From an uncultured Traorella sp. (GTDB taxonomy: Bacteria > Bacillota_I > Bacilli_A > Erysipelotrichales > Erysipelotrichaceae), in assembly GCA_945919165.1 (NCBI GenBank), contig CAMEIZ010000024.1, positions 1 through 14,607 on the forward strand: a stretch of DNA of 14,607 nt, given 5' to 3'. Below are positions 14,482 through 14,607 of the stretch, piece by piece (within the stretch, counting starts at the first letter, position 1; every line of letters begins with the position of its first letter). A program made the translations under genes and the position numbers. Under the pieces are notes generated by a model. That model was given only the letters and a program-made list of their open reading frames with translations, searched no databases and had not been told where the DNA came from.

Positions 14482-14607
14482 AATTTTGTGTGATGGATTC
14501 AATATTTTTCAATCGGATCGAGATGGTTCCATCATGTTCGGTAATGAATTCTACAATGTCTTTTTGGTTCATATATTCAACCGGAATTGTGATTTCGATG
14601 CCATTAC
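14480..14607 (-). CDS. 3' end of an unrecognised minus-strand gene
   Basis: Reading the minus strand from the window edge, an open frame gives the last 41 residues of a protein, including IEITIPVEYMNQKDIVEFI and ending SIRLKNIESITQN, with TAA at 14482-14480. Alternating hydrophobic and charged residues suggest a beta-rich globular end, without membrane segments. It converges on the ABC operon and shares its terminator. The fragment is too short for a function call. Confidence 0.6.
   Translation of the reverse strand, partial: NGIEITIPVEYMNQKDIVEFITEHDGTISIRLKNIESITQN

Overview
The window is AT-rich DNA with strong GGAGG-type ribosome binding sites, tightly packed co-directional genes and a glgC-glgD-glgA cluster. 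GlgD is a hallmark of Bacillota, so the source is most likely a low-GC Gram-positive bacterium. A gut or oral Erysipelotrichia-like lineage is a guess from overall gene flavour, not something the sequence proves.

Region 1 (1-3410) is the end of a glycogen synthesis operon: glgC (5' end outside the window), glgD and glgA. Each start codon overlaps the preceding stop by one base, and a clean intrinsic terminator follows glgA.

Region 2 (3411-6128) has its own promoter. It encodes an 8-TM 'bacteriocin-associated integral membrane protein' type permease, overlapped by its LolD/MacB-type ABC ATPase. The ATPase reading frame is broken at a run of nine A residues.

Region 3 (6129-14421) is the unusual part. 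Two copies of a 2.2 kb unit (a 24-nt hairpin plus a MacB-like ATPase-permease fusion gene) lie at 6335-8549 and 10465-12682; their proteins differ only at the C-terminus. Copy 1 is followed by an XRE-HTH regulator with a long helical domain of the RRNPP (Rgg/PlcR) type. Copy 2 is preceded by a secreted 125-residue protein with eight cysteines and followed by a second, divergent ATPase-permease fusion. Between the regulator and the Cys-rich gene, on the minus strand, lies a 17-codon ORF with a good Shine-Dalgarno site encoding MKIFLVLVMLFNSVVPN. This has the size and composition of a short hydrophobic peptide pheromone. A shared motif pair (AATTnAATGAATATT, 29 nt, ATATATAATTAAA) precedes both transporter units and could be the regulator's target promoter.

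Working model (inference): a pheromone-controlled module makes and exports, or protects against, a Cys-rich secreted peptide, using FtsX/MacB-type ABC proteins. It sits beside an older bacteriocin-type transporter pair that may be inactivated or phase-variable.

Region 4 (14422-14607) holds a bidirectional terminator and the 3' end of an unrecognised minus-strand gene.
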